Part shown: positions 1 to 9,607 of the stretch, in pieces
Numbering within the stretch: the stretch's first letter is position 1
How the letters are laid out: each line of letters begins with the position of its first letter
Source of the DNA: Streptomyces sp. NBC_01353
GTDB taxonomy: Bacteria; Actinomycetota; Actinomycetes; Streptomycetales; Streptomycetaceae
Direction of reading: 5' to 3'
Assembly: GCF_036237275.1 (NCBI RefSeq)
Contig: NZ_CP108352.1
Span: 1,922,001 to 1,986,000 of the forward strand
DNA length: 64,000 nt
Notes under the pieces: generated by a model
Seen by the model: the letters and a program-made list of their open reading frames with translations, nothing else
Databases searched by the model: none
Told to the model about the DNA's origin: nothing
Position numbers and translations under genes: made by a program

Positions 1-124
1 CGTACATGGCGTCGGGCTCGCTGCGGCCGTAGAAGTCGATGTACGCGCGGAAGAGGCGCTCCCAGGCGTCACGGTCGTCCGGTCCCAGCGGGTCTATGGC
101 GATCTGGTGCTCATTGGTGATCAT
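1..124 (-). CDS. GNAT-type acetyltransferase, N-terminal fragment (runs off window)
   Basis: Only the first 41 codons are inside the window. The reading starts at ATG 124 and contains a segment of the form W-x-x-L-F-R-x-Y-x-x-F-Y, which is common at the N-terminus of Streptomyces GNAT acetyltransferases. It starts four bases after the stop codon of the Ada-like gene, in the same direction, so the two are probably co-transcribed. The acetyl-CoA-binding motif lies outside the window, so the GNAT call rests on the N-terminal pattern only. Confidence 0.55.
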   Translation of the reverse strand, partial: MITNEHQIAIDPLGPDDRDAWERLFRAYIDFYGRSEPDAMY

Positions 125-128
125 GAGC

Positions 129-1496
129 TCATTCTGCCGGTACGGGTACGAGCTCCAGATACCTCAGGGCGTACGACCGCCAGGGCCGCCAGGCTTCGGC
201 GTCCGGGGCGCCCTCGGGGGTGACGTCGGGGTCGCCCAGGGCGCGCATCCGGATGAGGGCGGACTGCGCGGCGGTGACGCCGGGGACGGCGTGCAGGGCC
301 CGTTCCGCCTCGTCGCGGTCGGCGCCCGGATCCAGGCGTACGGCTTCGGTGACGAGCGCCTGCGCGAGCGGGCCGGCGATCGGGTGGGTGGTGAGTGCGG
401 CGGGCTCGGGGAAGAGGTGAGTGAGGGTGCCGCAGGCGCTGTCCAGGGGCGTGCCGTGCGCCGCCACCAGCCGCGCCGCCTCCTCCGGGCCGACCAGGGT
501 CCGTACCGCGAACTCCTCCGGATCGGCGGCGCCCGGCGACCGTACGCCGGGGCGGGCCGCGACCCTGTCGGCGAGTTCGGGGTCGGCGCCGAGGCGCTCG
601 GCGACGGCGTAGGGGTCGGCGTCCAGGTCGAGGAGGCGGCGCAGCCGCTGGACGGCGGTGGTGAGGTCCCGCAGGTCGGTGAGGTGGATCCGGGCGTCCA
701 GCCAGGGCCACGCGGAGCGCTCGTCGACGGAGACGATGCCGGTGCCGTACGGGAGACGGAGCGTGCGGCGGTAGGTGCGGGTGCCAGGGGTGCCGAGCAC
801 CTCCTCGACGTGGGGCAGGGCCTCGGCGGCGAGCAGGTCGAAGACCTCGCGGGCGGCGTACGGGCCGCGGTGGGCGAGTCGCAGCGGCACCCCGGCGGCC
901 AGGGCGGTGCGGGGACCCGCCCCGGTGCCGGACTCGGTGCGCAGCTCGGAGGGGGTACGGGCGTAGATGCGGCGGATCGTGTCGTTGAACTGGCGCACGC
1001 TGGCGAAGCCGGAGGCGAACGCGATGTCCGTGATCGGGAGCCCGGTGGTCTGCAGGAGCAGCCGGGCGGTGTGGGCGCGCTGGGCGCGGGCGAGGGCCAC
1101 GGGGCCCGCGCCGAGTTCGGCGGTGAGCTGTCGCTGCACCTGCCGGGCGCTGTAGCCGAGGCGCCCGGCGAGCCCGGGCACGCCCTCCCGGTCGACGACC
1201 CCGTCCCCGATCATCCGCATGGCGCGCCCGACGACGTCGGCGCGTACGTTCCACTCGGCGGAGCCGGGCACGGCGTCGGGGCGGCAGCGCCGGCAAGCCC
1301 GGAAACCGTGGCCCTGGGCGGCGGCCGCGGTGGGGAAGAAGGTGACGTTCTTCCGCTTGGGCGTCACCGCGGGGCAGCTGGGCCGGCAGTAGATTCCGGT
1401 GGTCTCGACGGCGAAGAAGAACGCGCCGTCGAACCGGGCGTCGCGGCTGCTGACCGCCTCGTACCGGGTGTCCTCGCTGGTGTCGTGGTCGCTCAC
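129..1496 (-). CDS. Ada-type methylphosphotriester sensor fused to an AlkA-like glycosylase domain lacking the catalytic Asp
   Basis: The protein has three parts. An N-terminal Ada zinc/methyl-acceptor domain has Cys37, Cys41, Cys68 and Cys71 (motifs IYCRPSC and CRRC). An AraC-type helix-turn-helix follows at about residues 80-190. The rest is an AlkA-like DNA-3-methyladenine glycosylase region. Ada domains take methyl groups from DNA phosphotriesters and then activate transcription; AlkA excises alkylated bases. Here the helix-hairpin-helix (normally like GIGRWTA) reads GVTAAQS. The stretch that normally carries the catalytic aspartate, between MRALGDPD and AEAWRPWRSYA, is shortened to a few residues, so base excision is doubtful. 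The start is set at GTG 1496 because family members begin close before the Ada domain; GTG 1547 is an in-frame alternative. The GNAT gene follows directly. Confidence 0.85.
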   Translation of the reverse strand: MSDHDTSEDTRYEAVSSRDARFDGAFFFAVETTGIYCRPSCPAVTPKRKNVTFFPTAAAAQGHGFRACRRCRPDAVPGSAEWNVRADVVGRAMRMIGDGVVDREGVPGLAGRLGYSARQVQRQLTAELGAGPVALARAQRAHTARLLLQTTGLPITDIAFASGFASVRQFNDTIRRIYARTPSELRTESGTGAGPRTALAAGVPLRLAHRGPYAAREVFDLLAAEALPHVEEVLGTPGTRTYRRTLRLPYGTGIVSVDERSAWPWLDARIHLTDLRDLTTAVQRLRRLLDLDADPYAVAERLGADPELADRVAARPGVRSPGAADPEEFAVRTLVGPEEAARLVAAHGTPLDSACGTLTHLFPEPAALTTHPIAGPLAQALVTEAVRLDPGADRDEAERALHAVPGVTAAQSALIRMRALGDPDVTPEGAPDAEAWRPWRSYALRYLELVPVPAE

Positions 1497-1629
1497 GACA
1501 TCCAGTGTGCGGGAGCCCCGGGTACTCGGCTGGCGGTTTTCGGACACCGCGCTGCCCCCGGGGCTCCTCTGCCGGACGACCGCCCCGGACGGCCGGAGAC
1601 AGCCGTCGGCACGAGGTCACCGGCCTTCG

Positions 1630-2763
1630 CTACCAGCCGTGCCGTGACTCGCCCGCACGGCCGCCGCGCTTGATCTCCATCGCCGCGCGGCCCTCCGCGC
1701 CCTTGCGCTTCCAGTCCTTGAGGATCTCGGCGCGGAGCCGGGCGTCGGTCTTGGCGACGATGCGCTGGTTCTCGCGCAGGAGTTTGCGGTAGCTCTCCAG
1801 TCGGCGCACCGACAGCGAGCCGTCGTCGACCGCCGCCGTCACCGCACAGCCCGGTTCCGCTTCGTGGGCGCAGTCGTGGAATCGGCAGTCCTCGGCCAGC
1901 TGCTCGATCTCGGAGAAGACCTGGCCGACCCCGGACTCGGCGTCCCAGAGCCCGACACCGCGCAGACCGGGGGTGTCGATGAGGACGCCGCCCCCGGGCA
2001 GCACGAGCAGATTGCGGGTGGTCGTGGTGTGGCGGCCCTTGCCGTCCACGTCACGGGCCGCCTGGACGGTCATCACCTCCTGACCGAGGAGGGTGTTGGC
2101 GAGCGTGGACTTCCCGGCGCCGGAGGCCCCGAGCAGCACGCTGGTCCCGCCGGACACGACCGCGGCGAGCACGTCGAGCCCTTCGCCGGTCTGTGCGCTG
2201 ACCGGCACCACCTGCACCCCGGGCGCCACGGACTCCACGTCCTCCACGAGGTAGGAGAGCCCGACCGGGTCGGGGACGAGGTCGGCCTTGCTGAGCACGA
2301 CGAGGGGCTGCGCGCCGGACTCCCAGGCCAGGGCGAGGAAGCGTTCCACCCGGCCGAGGTCCAGTTCGACCGCGAGCGAGACGGTGATGATCGCGTGGTC
2401 GACGTTGGCGGCGAGGATCTGCCCCTCGGACCGCTTGGACGAGGTGGATCGTGCGAACGCCGTGCGGCGTGGCAGCAGGGTCCGTACGTACTGGGGGTCG
2501 CCGGCCGCGTCGACGGCGACCCAGTCCCCCGTGCAGACGACCTTCAGCGGGTCGTGGGGAACGACGAACTCGGTGTCGCCACGCACGATGCCGACGGGCG
2601 TGGCCACATCACACTGACCGCGGTCGACCCGCAGGACACGACCGGGAAGCAGTCCCTGCGCGGCGTACGGAGCGAACGCGTCCGCCCAGTCGTCGTCCCA
2701 GCCGTACGGGGCGAGCGGGTGCGCGGAGGTGGAGATGGATGCCTGAAGAGAGGCGAAAGACAA
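1630..2763 (-). CDS. rsgA: Ribosome small-subunit-dependent GTPase A (RsgA)
   Basis: This is a circularly permuted GTPase that acts late in 30S ribosomal subunit maturation. The permuted motif order is visible: G4 SKADL comes before G1 (GASGAGKST), followed by G3 DTPGLR. An OB-fold precedes them and a C-terminal zinc knuckle (CRFHDCAHEAEPGC) follows. The length, about 377 aa, is normal for actinobacterial RsgA. A TTG at 2763 has an AAGGG ribosome-binding sequence 7 nt upstream and is preferred. GTG 2778 is in frame but has no visible Shine-Dalgarno sequence. It runs opposite to argG and has its own upstream region with a possible micro-ORF. Confidence 0.92.
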   Translation of the reverse strand: MSFASLQASISTSAHPLAPYGWDDDWADAFAPYAAQGLLPGRVLRVDRGQCDVATPVGIVRGDTEFVVPHDPLKVVCTGDWVAVDAAGDPQYVRTLLPRRTAFARSTSSKRSEGQILAANVDHAIITVSLAVELDLGRVERFLALAWESGAQPLVVLSKADLVPDPVGLSYLVEDVESVAPGVQVVPVSAQTGEGLDVLAAVVSGGTSVLLGASGAGKSTLANTLLGQEVMTVQAARDVDGKGRHTTTTRNLLVLPGGGVLIDTPGLRGVGLWDAESGVGQVFSEIEQLAEDCRFHDCAHEAEPGCAVTAAVDDGSLSVRRLESYRKLLRENQRIVAKTDARLRAEILKDWKRKGAEGRAAMEIKRGGRAGESRHGW

Positions 2764-2822
2764 GGGGTGACCCTTCACAAGGGTGGCCCCGGCACGCGTC
2801 GTACGGACGCGAAAGAGGTAGG

Positions 2823-2894
2823 TCAGCCGGCGGCCACGGAGGTGGAGTGGACGAACATCGGGATGAGGGCAGCGCCCATCGACACGGCAGCCAC
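2823..2894 (-). CDS. Possible 23-aa micro-ORF upstream of rsgA
   Basis: A GTG at 2894 is preceded by a perfect AGGAGG with 7 nt spacing. It opens a 23-codon frame ending in TGA, rich in Ala, Val, Ser and Met (pattern M-G-A-A-L-I-P-M-F-V). The strong Shine-Dalgarno sequence is the only real evidence. No known family is recognised. It could be a short hydrophobic peptide or a leader controlling rsgA, which begins about 60 nt downstream. Confidence 0.4.
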   Translation of the reverse strand: MAAVSMGAALIPMFVHSTSVAAG

Positions 2895-2980
2895 AGTCAC
2901 ACCTCCTGGATCACGGAGAACGGCGGTTTGCGGGCGGCCCACTGGCCGGTCCCGCAAGAACGATCACACCCTAGCGAGGC

Positions 2981-3026
2981 TTCTCCCGGAAGCGCTACGC
3001 ATTTTCTGTCGCCGCTTCCGGGAGAA
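2981..3026. terminator. Perfect 14-bp inverted repeat (hairpin)
   Basis: The arms TTCTCCCGGAAGCG (2981-2994) and CGCTTCCGGGAGAA (3013-3026) pair perfectly around an 18-nt A/T-richer loop. It lies between the divergently oriented rsgA region and argG. It is terminator-like but has no T-run, as is usual in Streptomyces. A regulatory role is equally possible. Confidence 0.5.
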
Positions 3027-3071
3027 CGGGAGGATCACCCGGGCGTACGCCCTGAAGTCGCGGAACGGGCA

Positions 3072-3105
3072 GCCGGGGCCGCACCGTGGGTGGTGCGGCC
3101 CCGGC
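3072..3105. terminator. Perfect 14-bp GC-rich hairpin upstream of argG
   Basis: GCCGGGGCCGCACC (3072-3085) and GGTGCGGCCCCGGC (3092-3105) form a perfect stem with a 6-nt loop. It lies just upstream of the argG promoter. It probably insulates argG from read-through. Confidence 0.6.
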
Positions 3106-3121
3106 CCGGAAGAGCTCGACC

Positions 3122-4611
<1,490 letters not shown>

Positions 4612-4625
4612 CGAGCACAAGGAAG

Positions 4626-4664
4626 AGGCCGGCTCGGCGCCAACGGCGCCGAGCCGGCCTTTTC
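4626..4664 (+). terminator. Rho-independent-like terminator of argG
   Basis: A 16-nt arm, AGGCCGGCTCGGCGCC, pairs with its exact complement across a 3-nt AAC loop. It is followed by a short T-run (CTTTTCC). It lies 15 nt after the argG stop codon. Confidence 0.85.
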
Positions 4665-4775
4665 CTTGCCCCGGGGGCCGGCCGAACCCCCGGCTCTTCC
4701 TGTCATGGCATGGTCACGTCTACGAACTGTCCGTAGCATCGCGTCACACATGCAACATGGTCTCGGAGTCGGGGG

Positions 4776-7700
4776 ATGTCCATGGACGAGCAGCGCGCAG
4801 CCCTGCTGGAGGACGAGCTGCACGCATGGGCCAGCGAGCGGGGCAACGTGTACCGCTCGGCGAGGGACATGGTCGTCGTCCACGGCGGCGTGACCGAGCA
4901 CCACCACGAGCACTACCACTCCGGTGGGGAGTCCACGTCGAGGACTTCCTCGCCCTCCGAGGGCGAGGAGTGCCCGTACCCGGGACTGCGGGCGTTCGAC
5001 ACGGACGAGGCCGAGTGGTTCTTCGGCCGGGAAGCCCTCGTCAGCAGGGTCATGAACCGGCTCGAGCTCTGCGTGAGCGATCACAGCCCGCTGGCCGTCG
5101 TCGCTCCCTCCGGCGCGGGCAAGTCGTCGCTCCTCCGCGCGGGAGTGCTCCCGGGGCTGGCCCAGGGGCGGTTACCGGGATCCCGGCACTGGCCGCAGCT
5201 GCTGCTGACCCCCACGGCCGAACCGCTGGCGGCGCTCGCCTCGGGTCTCGGCCGGCTCACGGGCGCCGAACCGGCCCTGGTCACCGAGGCCATGGAGGCC
5301 GGCCTGCTGACCGCCTTCGTACGCGAACGGCTCGACCTCCGGCCGGACCGCCGGGTCGTGCTCGTCGTCGACCAGCTGGAGGAGCTCTTCACCGTCTGCC
5401 AGGACGAGCCGGTCCGCCGCCGCTTCGTCGACGTACTCGCCGAGCTGGCAGGTGCGGCACCGTCCGAGGGCGAGGCACCCGGCGGCGAAGCACCCGTCGC
5501 CCTGGCCGTCTACGGACTGCGCGCGGACTTCTACGGCCCTTGCAGCGCCTTCCCCTATCTGCGCGACGCCTTGGTGGAGCGTCAGGTCATCGTCGGACCG
5601 ATGAGCGACGACGAGGTCCGCCGGGCGGTGACCATGCCCGCCGAGCGCGCCCGTCTGACGCTCGCGCCCGGTCTCGTGGACGTCGTCCTGCGCGACCTGC
5701 GGGGCAGCGCCCCACGCGACGAGGGCGCGTACGAGACCGGACGGCTCCCTCTCCTCGCGCATGCGCTGCGGGCCACCTGGCTGGAGCGCAGGGGCGACAC
5801 GCTGACCGTGGACAGCTACCGCGACACCGGCGGCATCGACGGCGCGGTGGCGGCCACCGCGGAGGAGGAGTTCGGGAAGCTGACCCCGTCCGCGCAGCGG
5901 GCGGCACGGCTGATGTTCCTCGGCCTCGTCAGGATCGGCGAGGACGGCGAGGTGACCCGGCGGCGACGGACCCGCGCCGACCTGCTCCTCGCCGCCGCCG
6001 AGCCGAGGGAGGTGCCCGATCTCGCGGAGCGGTTCACCCGCGCCCGCCTGCTCACCCAGGGTGTGGAAGGGCGGGAGGGCACGGTCGTCGTCGAGGTCAC
6101 GCACGAGGCCCTGCTGTGGGCGTGGCCACGACTGCACCGGGACTGGATCGGGACGGGCAAGAGCGGCATGCCGGTACGGCAGGAGGTTGAGGAGGCGGCC
6201 GTGGCCTGGGAGCGCGGCGACCGCAAGGACGCGACGACGCTGCACCGGGGGGCCAAGCTCGTGCTCGCCCGCTCCTGGGCCTCGGGAGCGAGCCCCGAGG
6301 ACCTCACGCCCCTGGTCACGGAGTTCCTCGCCGCCTCCGAGCGGCAGCAGCGCCGGGGCCGCCGGCTCCGGCGCGGGGCGGTGGCCGCCGTCTCCCTGCT
6401 GGCGGTGCTGGCCATGGTGGCGGCGACGGTCGCGTTCCAGCAGAGCCGTAACGCCGTCGAACAGCGCGACAACGCCATCTTCGACCGGGTCAGCGCCGAG
6501 GCGGACCGCCAGCGGGAGACCAACGGCGCGCTGGCCGCGCAACTCGACCTCGTCGCCCATCGGATGCGGCCGACGGACCGACTGAACACGCGGCTGACGA
6601 CTGCGGCGACCTCGGTGCTGCCCTCGACCCTGCCGGGCCATTTCGGCACGGCCCCACCGGTCACGTTCGGCCCGGAAGGACGGCTGGCCACCGGCGGGAG
6701 CTCCCTGCGGTTCTGGGACACCAAGGACGCAGCCCGCCCGGCATCCCTGGCCGGCGAACCCGGCGCGGGAAAGGGGATCCACGCCTCCGCGATCGCGTAC
6801 AACGCGAAGGGCGACCTGCTCGCCCGTGGCGGCGGGGACGGCAAGGTACAGCTCCTGGACGTCTCCGACCCGAAGCGTCCTGTGGCGCTGAACGCACTTT
6901 GGTCGTCGGCCCAGCGGGGCCTCGTGGCAAGCCTGCAGTTCAGCCCCGACAGCCGGACCCTCGCCGTCGTCGTCACGGACATCAGCGGCAGCGAGACCAG
7001 CGGGACCGTGTACCTGATCGACGTCAGCGATCCGCGGCGTCCACGAACGGTGAGCACGGTGGTGTCCGTCGAATGGCAGGTCATCACGTCCGTGGCCTAC
7101 AGCCGTGACGGCCGCACCCTCGCCGTCACCGGGGGCACGGGACGCCCCGGCAGCGACCGCAGACTGCTCGTGCGCCTGTGGAACGTGTCGGATCCGGCCC
7201 GGCCCAAGGCGCTCGGTGGCGAGCTGGGCGAGCATGGGGGCATCGTCAACAAGGCGGCCTTCAGCCCCGTCGCCGCGGTTCTGGCCACCGCCGGGGGTGA
7301 CGGAAGGGTGCGGATCTGGGACGTGGCCGACCCGCGTCGGCCGAAGGTGACCAACACCTTGCTCCCCGGGACGACGGTCACCTCTCTCGCGTTCAGCCCG
7401 GGCGGCCACCTGCTCGCCGCCGGGGACAACTCCGGGAACATCAGCATCTGGAACATGGGAGACCCCGCACAGGCCAGGTGGCTCGTCCCGCCCCTGCGGG
7501 GACACAGCACGCTCGTCAGCAATCTCGCCTTCGCCCCGACCGGGCTCACGCTCGTCAGCGGCGGCGGGGACGGCAAGGTTCATCTGTGGCGGCTCCCCAC
7601 GGGCCTGTCCGTCCTGGGCGGCGGCAAGGCGGCCGAAGCGCTGGCGCTGACCGGCGAGGGACGGCTGCTCGCGGTCGCTTCAGGCCCCCACGTCACCCTG

Positions 7701-8687
7701 TACGACCTCTCCGACCCGACGCACCTCGATTACGTCGGTGTATTCACGGGGTCCTACGGCTCGGTGTCCTCCCTGGCCTTCATGCCGCGCAAACGCGGCT
7801 CGTCGGGCACGTCGGAGAAGAACGTGCTGGCCACCGGTGGCTGGCGCGGCGACGTCCGGCTGTGGGACGTGTCCGCCCCCACTCGGCCGATGGCGATAGG
7901 CAACTCGCTACCAGGGCAGACGAAACCGGTCTCCGCACTGGCCTTCGGCGCCGACGGGACCACGCTGGTCGCGGCGTCGATGGACCTCGACGGCGGTTAC
8001 TACGGTGGCCTCCGCGCCTGGAACGTGGCCGATCCGGCGCGCCCCGCCCCGCTCGGCGGCGAGCTGGACGCCGAGAAGCTGGCGACCAGGGCCCTGGCCG
8101 TCGGAGGCGGATCGGGCCACCTCTACTCGGCGGAGTTCGGCGGCGACGTCCGGGGCTGGCGAACGGGCGAGGGAACCGCTCTGGTCAGCGACGGCGGCCC
8201 GCTCGACTCCGAGGTGGTCATGTCCCTAGACGCCCATCCACGCGCCCCGCTGGTAGCGACGGGCGGTACGGACGGCCGGATCAGGCTCTTCGATGTGTCC
8301 CGGCCGTCCTTCCCCAAAGCCATCGGCAGGCCGCCGCTCAGCGGCGGCGCGTTGTGGAGCGTCGGCTTCGCTCCGGACGGCACCATGCTCGCGAGCGGCA
8401 GCTCCATCGGCCAGATCCGGTTCTGGAAGACGTCGGATCCCACTCGCATCACGGCCTACGGTCTCCCCGTCACCGGGCACAACGGCTCGGTCAACGCGCT
8501 GCGGTACACCCCGCGTGGCGATGTTCTGGTGACCGCCGGCCAAGACGGGACCGTCCGCCTCTGGCAGACCGATCCGGCCCGCGCCCGAGCGATCCTGTGC
8601 GCGTCGACGCGCTCGGCGATGAACCCCGACGTGTGGAAGGAGTTCGTGTCCCCGGCCCTGCCCTACGACCCGCCCTGCGGCAAGTGA
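4776..8687 (+). CDS. nSTAND-family NTPase with transmembrane helix and 14 WD40-like repeats
   Basis: The 1303-aa protein has a short N-terminal motif (GNVYRSARDMVVVHG, residues 23-37) followed by a His-rich linker. The nSTAND NTPase module has Walker A GAGKS at 113-117 and a Walker B-like LVVDQLEELF near 194-203. A hydrophobic helix lies at about 531-553. Residues from about 613 on hold 14 repeats ending in patterns such as V-R-L-W-D-V-S-D-P-x-R-P, enough for two seven-bladed propellers. STAND proteins are signal-operated NTPase switches; members act in development, cell death or phage defence. The architecture suggests the propellers sense a ligand and the NTPase oligomerises. The gene stands alone between argG and the sulfide-oxidation genes. 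The ligand and output are unknown. Confidence 0.85.
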   Translation: MSMDEQRAALLEDELHAWASERGNVYRSARDMVVVHGGVTEHHHEHYHSGGESTSRTSSPSEGEECPYPGLRAFDTDEAEWFFGREALVSRVMNRLELCVSDHSPLAVVAPSGAGKSSLLRAGVLPGLAQGRLPGSRHWPQLLLTPTAEPLAALASGLGRLTGAEPALVTEAMEAGLLTAFVRERLDLRPDRRVVLVVDQLEELFTVCQDEPVRRRFVDVLAELAGAAPSEGEAPGGEAPVALAVYGLRADFYGPCSAFPYLRDALVERQVIVGPMSDDEVRRAVTMPAERARLTLAPGLVDVVLRDLRGSAPRDEGAYETGRLPLLAHALRATWLERRGDTLTVDSYRDTGGIDGAVAATAEEEFGKLTPSAQRAARLMFLGLVRIGEDGEVTRRRRTRADLLLAAAEPREVPDLAERFTRARLLTQGVEGREGTVVVEVTHEALLWAWPRLHRDWIGTGKSGMPVRQEVEEAAVAWERGDRKDATTLHRGAKLVLARSWASGASPEDLTPLVTEFLAASERQQRRGRRLRRGAVAAVSLLAVLAMVAATVAFQQSRNAVEQRDNAIFDRVSAEADRQRETNGALAAQLDLVAHRMRPTDRLNTRLTTAATSVLPSTLPGHFGTAPPVTFGPEGRLATGGSSLRFWDTKDAARPASLAGEPGAGKGIHASAIAYNAKGDLLARGGGDGKVQLLDVSDPKRPVALNALWSSAQRGLVASLQFSPDSRTLAVVVTDISGSETSGTVYLIDVSDPRRPRTVSTVVSVEWQVITSVAYSRDGRTLAVTGGTGRPGSDRRLLVRLWNVSDPARPKALGGELGEHGGIVNKAAFSPVAAVLATAGGDGRVRIWDVADPRRPKVTNTLLPGTTVTSLAFSPGGHLLAAGDNSGNISIWNMGDPAQARWLVPPLRGHSTLVSNLAFAPTGLTLVSGGGDGKVHLWRLPTGLSVLGGGKAAEALALTGEGRLLAVASGPHVTLYDLSDPTHLDYVGVFTGSYGSVSSLAFMPRKRGSSGTSEKNVLATGGWRGDVRLWDVSAPTRPMAIGNSLPGQTKPVSALAFGADGTTLVAASMDLDGGYYGGLRAWNVADPARPAPLGGELDAEKLATRALAVGGGSGHLYSAEFGGDVRGWRTGEGTALVSDGGPLDSEVVMSLDAHPRAPLVATGGTDGRIRLFDVSRPSFPKAIGRPPLSGGALWSVGFAPDGTMLASGSSIGQIRFWKTSDPTRITAYGLPVTGHNGSVNALRYTPRGDVLVTAGQDGTVRLWQTDPARARAILCASTRSAMNPDVWKEFVSPALPYDPPCGK

Positions 8688-8712
8688 CGGGCGTTCGGGA
8701 ACCGTCCCGCTC

Positions 8713-9564
8713 TCATCCCAGTTCGACGGGTGCCCTCACCAGGGAGCCGTACTCCGTCCAGGAGCCGTCGTAGTTCTTGACGTCCGGGTAGCCGAGGAGT
8801 TCGTGAAGCGCGAACCAGGTGTGCGAGGAGCGCTCGCCGATGCGGCAGTAGGCGATGATCTCCCGCTCGGAGGTGATGCCCTTGCCCGCGTACAACTCCT
8901 TCAGTTCGTCCGCGGACTTGAACGTCCCGTCCTCGTTGGCCGCCTGTGACCAGGGGACGTTGGACGCGCCGGGAATGTGGCCGGGGACCTGGGCCTGTTC
9001 CTGGGGCAGGTGCGGCGGCGCCAGCCTCTCGCCGCGGTACTCCTCGGGGGACCGTACGTCGACCATGCGGGCAGCGGACCCGACGCTGTCGAGGACCTCA
9101 CTCCGCATCGCGCGGAACTGGGGGTTCTCCTGGCCGGTCACGGTGTAGTCGGTGCGCCGGTGTTCCGTGACCATCCGGGTCATGCCCCGGCTCTCCAGTT
9201 CCCACTTCTTCCGTCCGCCGTCGAGCAGCTTCGCCTTGTTGAAGCCGCGCAGCCGGAGGATCCAGTAGGCGTACGCCGCGAACCAGTTGTTGTTGCCCCC
9301 GTACAGGATCACGGTGGTGTCGTCGGCTACGCCCGCCGCGGCGAGAAGGTCGCCGAGCGCGTCCCGGTCCAGGTAGTCGCGGCCCACCGTGGCGTGCAGG
9401 TCGGTGGTCCAGTTCCAGCCCACGGCCCCCGGAATGTGGGCGTGTTCGAAGGCGGTCGTGTCCTCGTCCACGTCGATGACGCGAACGGTCGGGTCGTCGA
9501 GGTGGGCGGCCAGCCACTCGGTGTCCACCAGGGTCTCCGGATGCGCGTAGCCATTCGTGCCCAT
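8713..9564 (-). CDS. Thiosulfate/3-mercaptopyruvate sulfurtransferase (two rhodanese domains)
   Basis: The 283-aa protein has an inactive N-terminal rhodanese domain and a C-terminal one with active-site loop AYCRIGERS. It transfers sulfane sulfur from thiosulfate or mercaptopyruvate to an acceptor such as cyanide or a thiol. The motifs VDTEWLAAHLDD near the start and VRSPEEYRGE at the second domain are typical. It is the last gene of a same-strand group with a persulfide-dioxygenase/rhodanese fusion and a sulfite-oxidase-like enzyme, which points to sulfide detoxification. Confidence 0.9.
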   Translation of the reverse strand: MGTNGYAHPETLVDTEWLAAHLDDPTVRVIDVDEDTTAFEHAHIPGAVGWNWTTDLHATVGRDYLDRDALGDLLAAAGVADDTTVILYGGNNNWFAAYAYWILRLRGFNKAKLLDGGRKKWELESRGMTRMVTEHRRTDYTVTGQENPQFRAMRSEVLDSVGSAARMVDVRSPEEYRGERLAPPHLPQEQAQVPGHIPGASNVPWSQAANEDGTFKSADELKELYAGKGITSEREIIAYCRIGERSSHTWFALHELLGYPDVKNYDGSWTEYGSLVRAPVELG

Positions 9565-9607
9565 CGTCTTCTCCGTTCTCCCGTACGCCTCGTGCGCTTC
9601 GTGCGCC

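Noticed and set aside
39-1673. Long open frame on the plus strand across the Ada/AlkA-like gene
   Set aside because: High-GC codon bias opens antisense frames. The product is Gly/Arg/Val-rich with no domain, while the minus strand encodes clear Ada motifs.
5172-7583. 803-codon antisense frame inside the nSTAND gene
   Set aside because: It mirrors the third-position bias of the real gene and has no family pattern. The sense strand shows Walker motifs and WD40 repeats.
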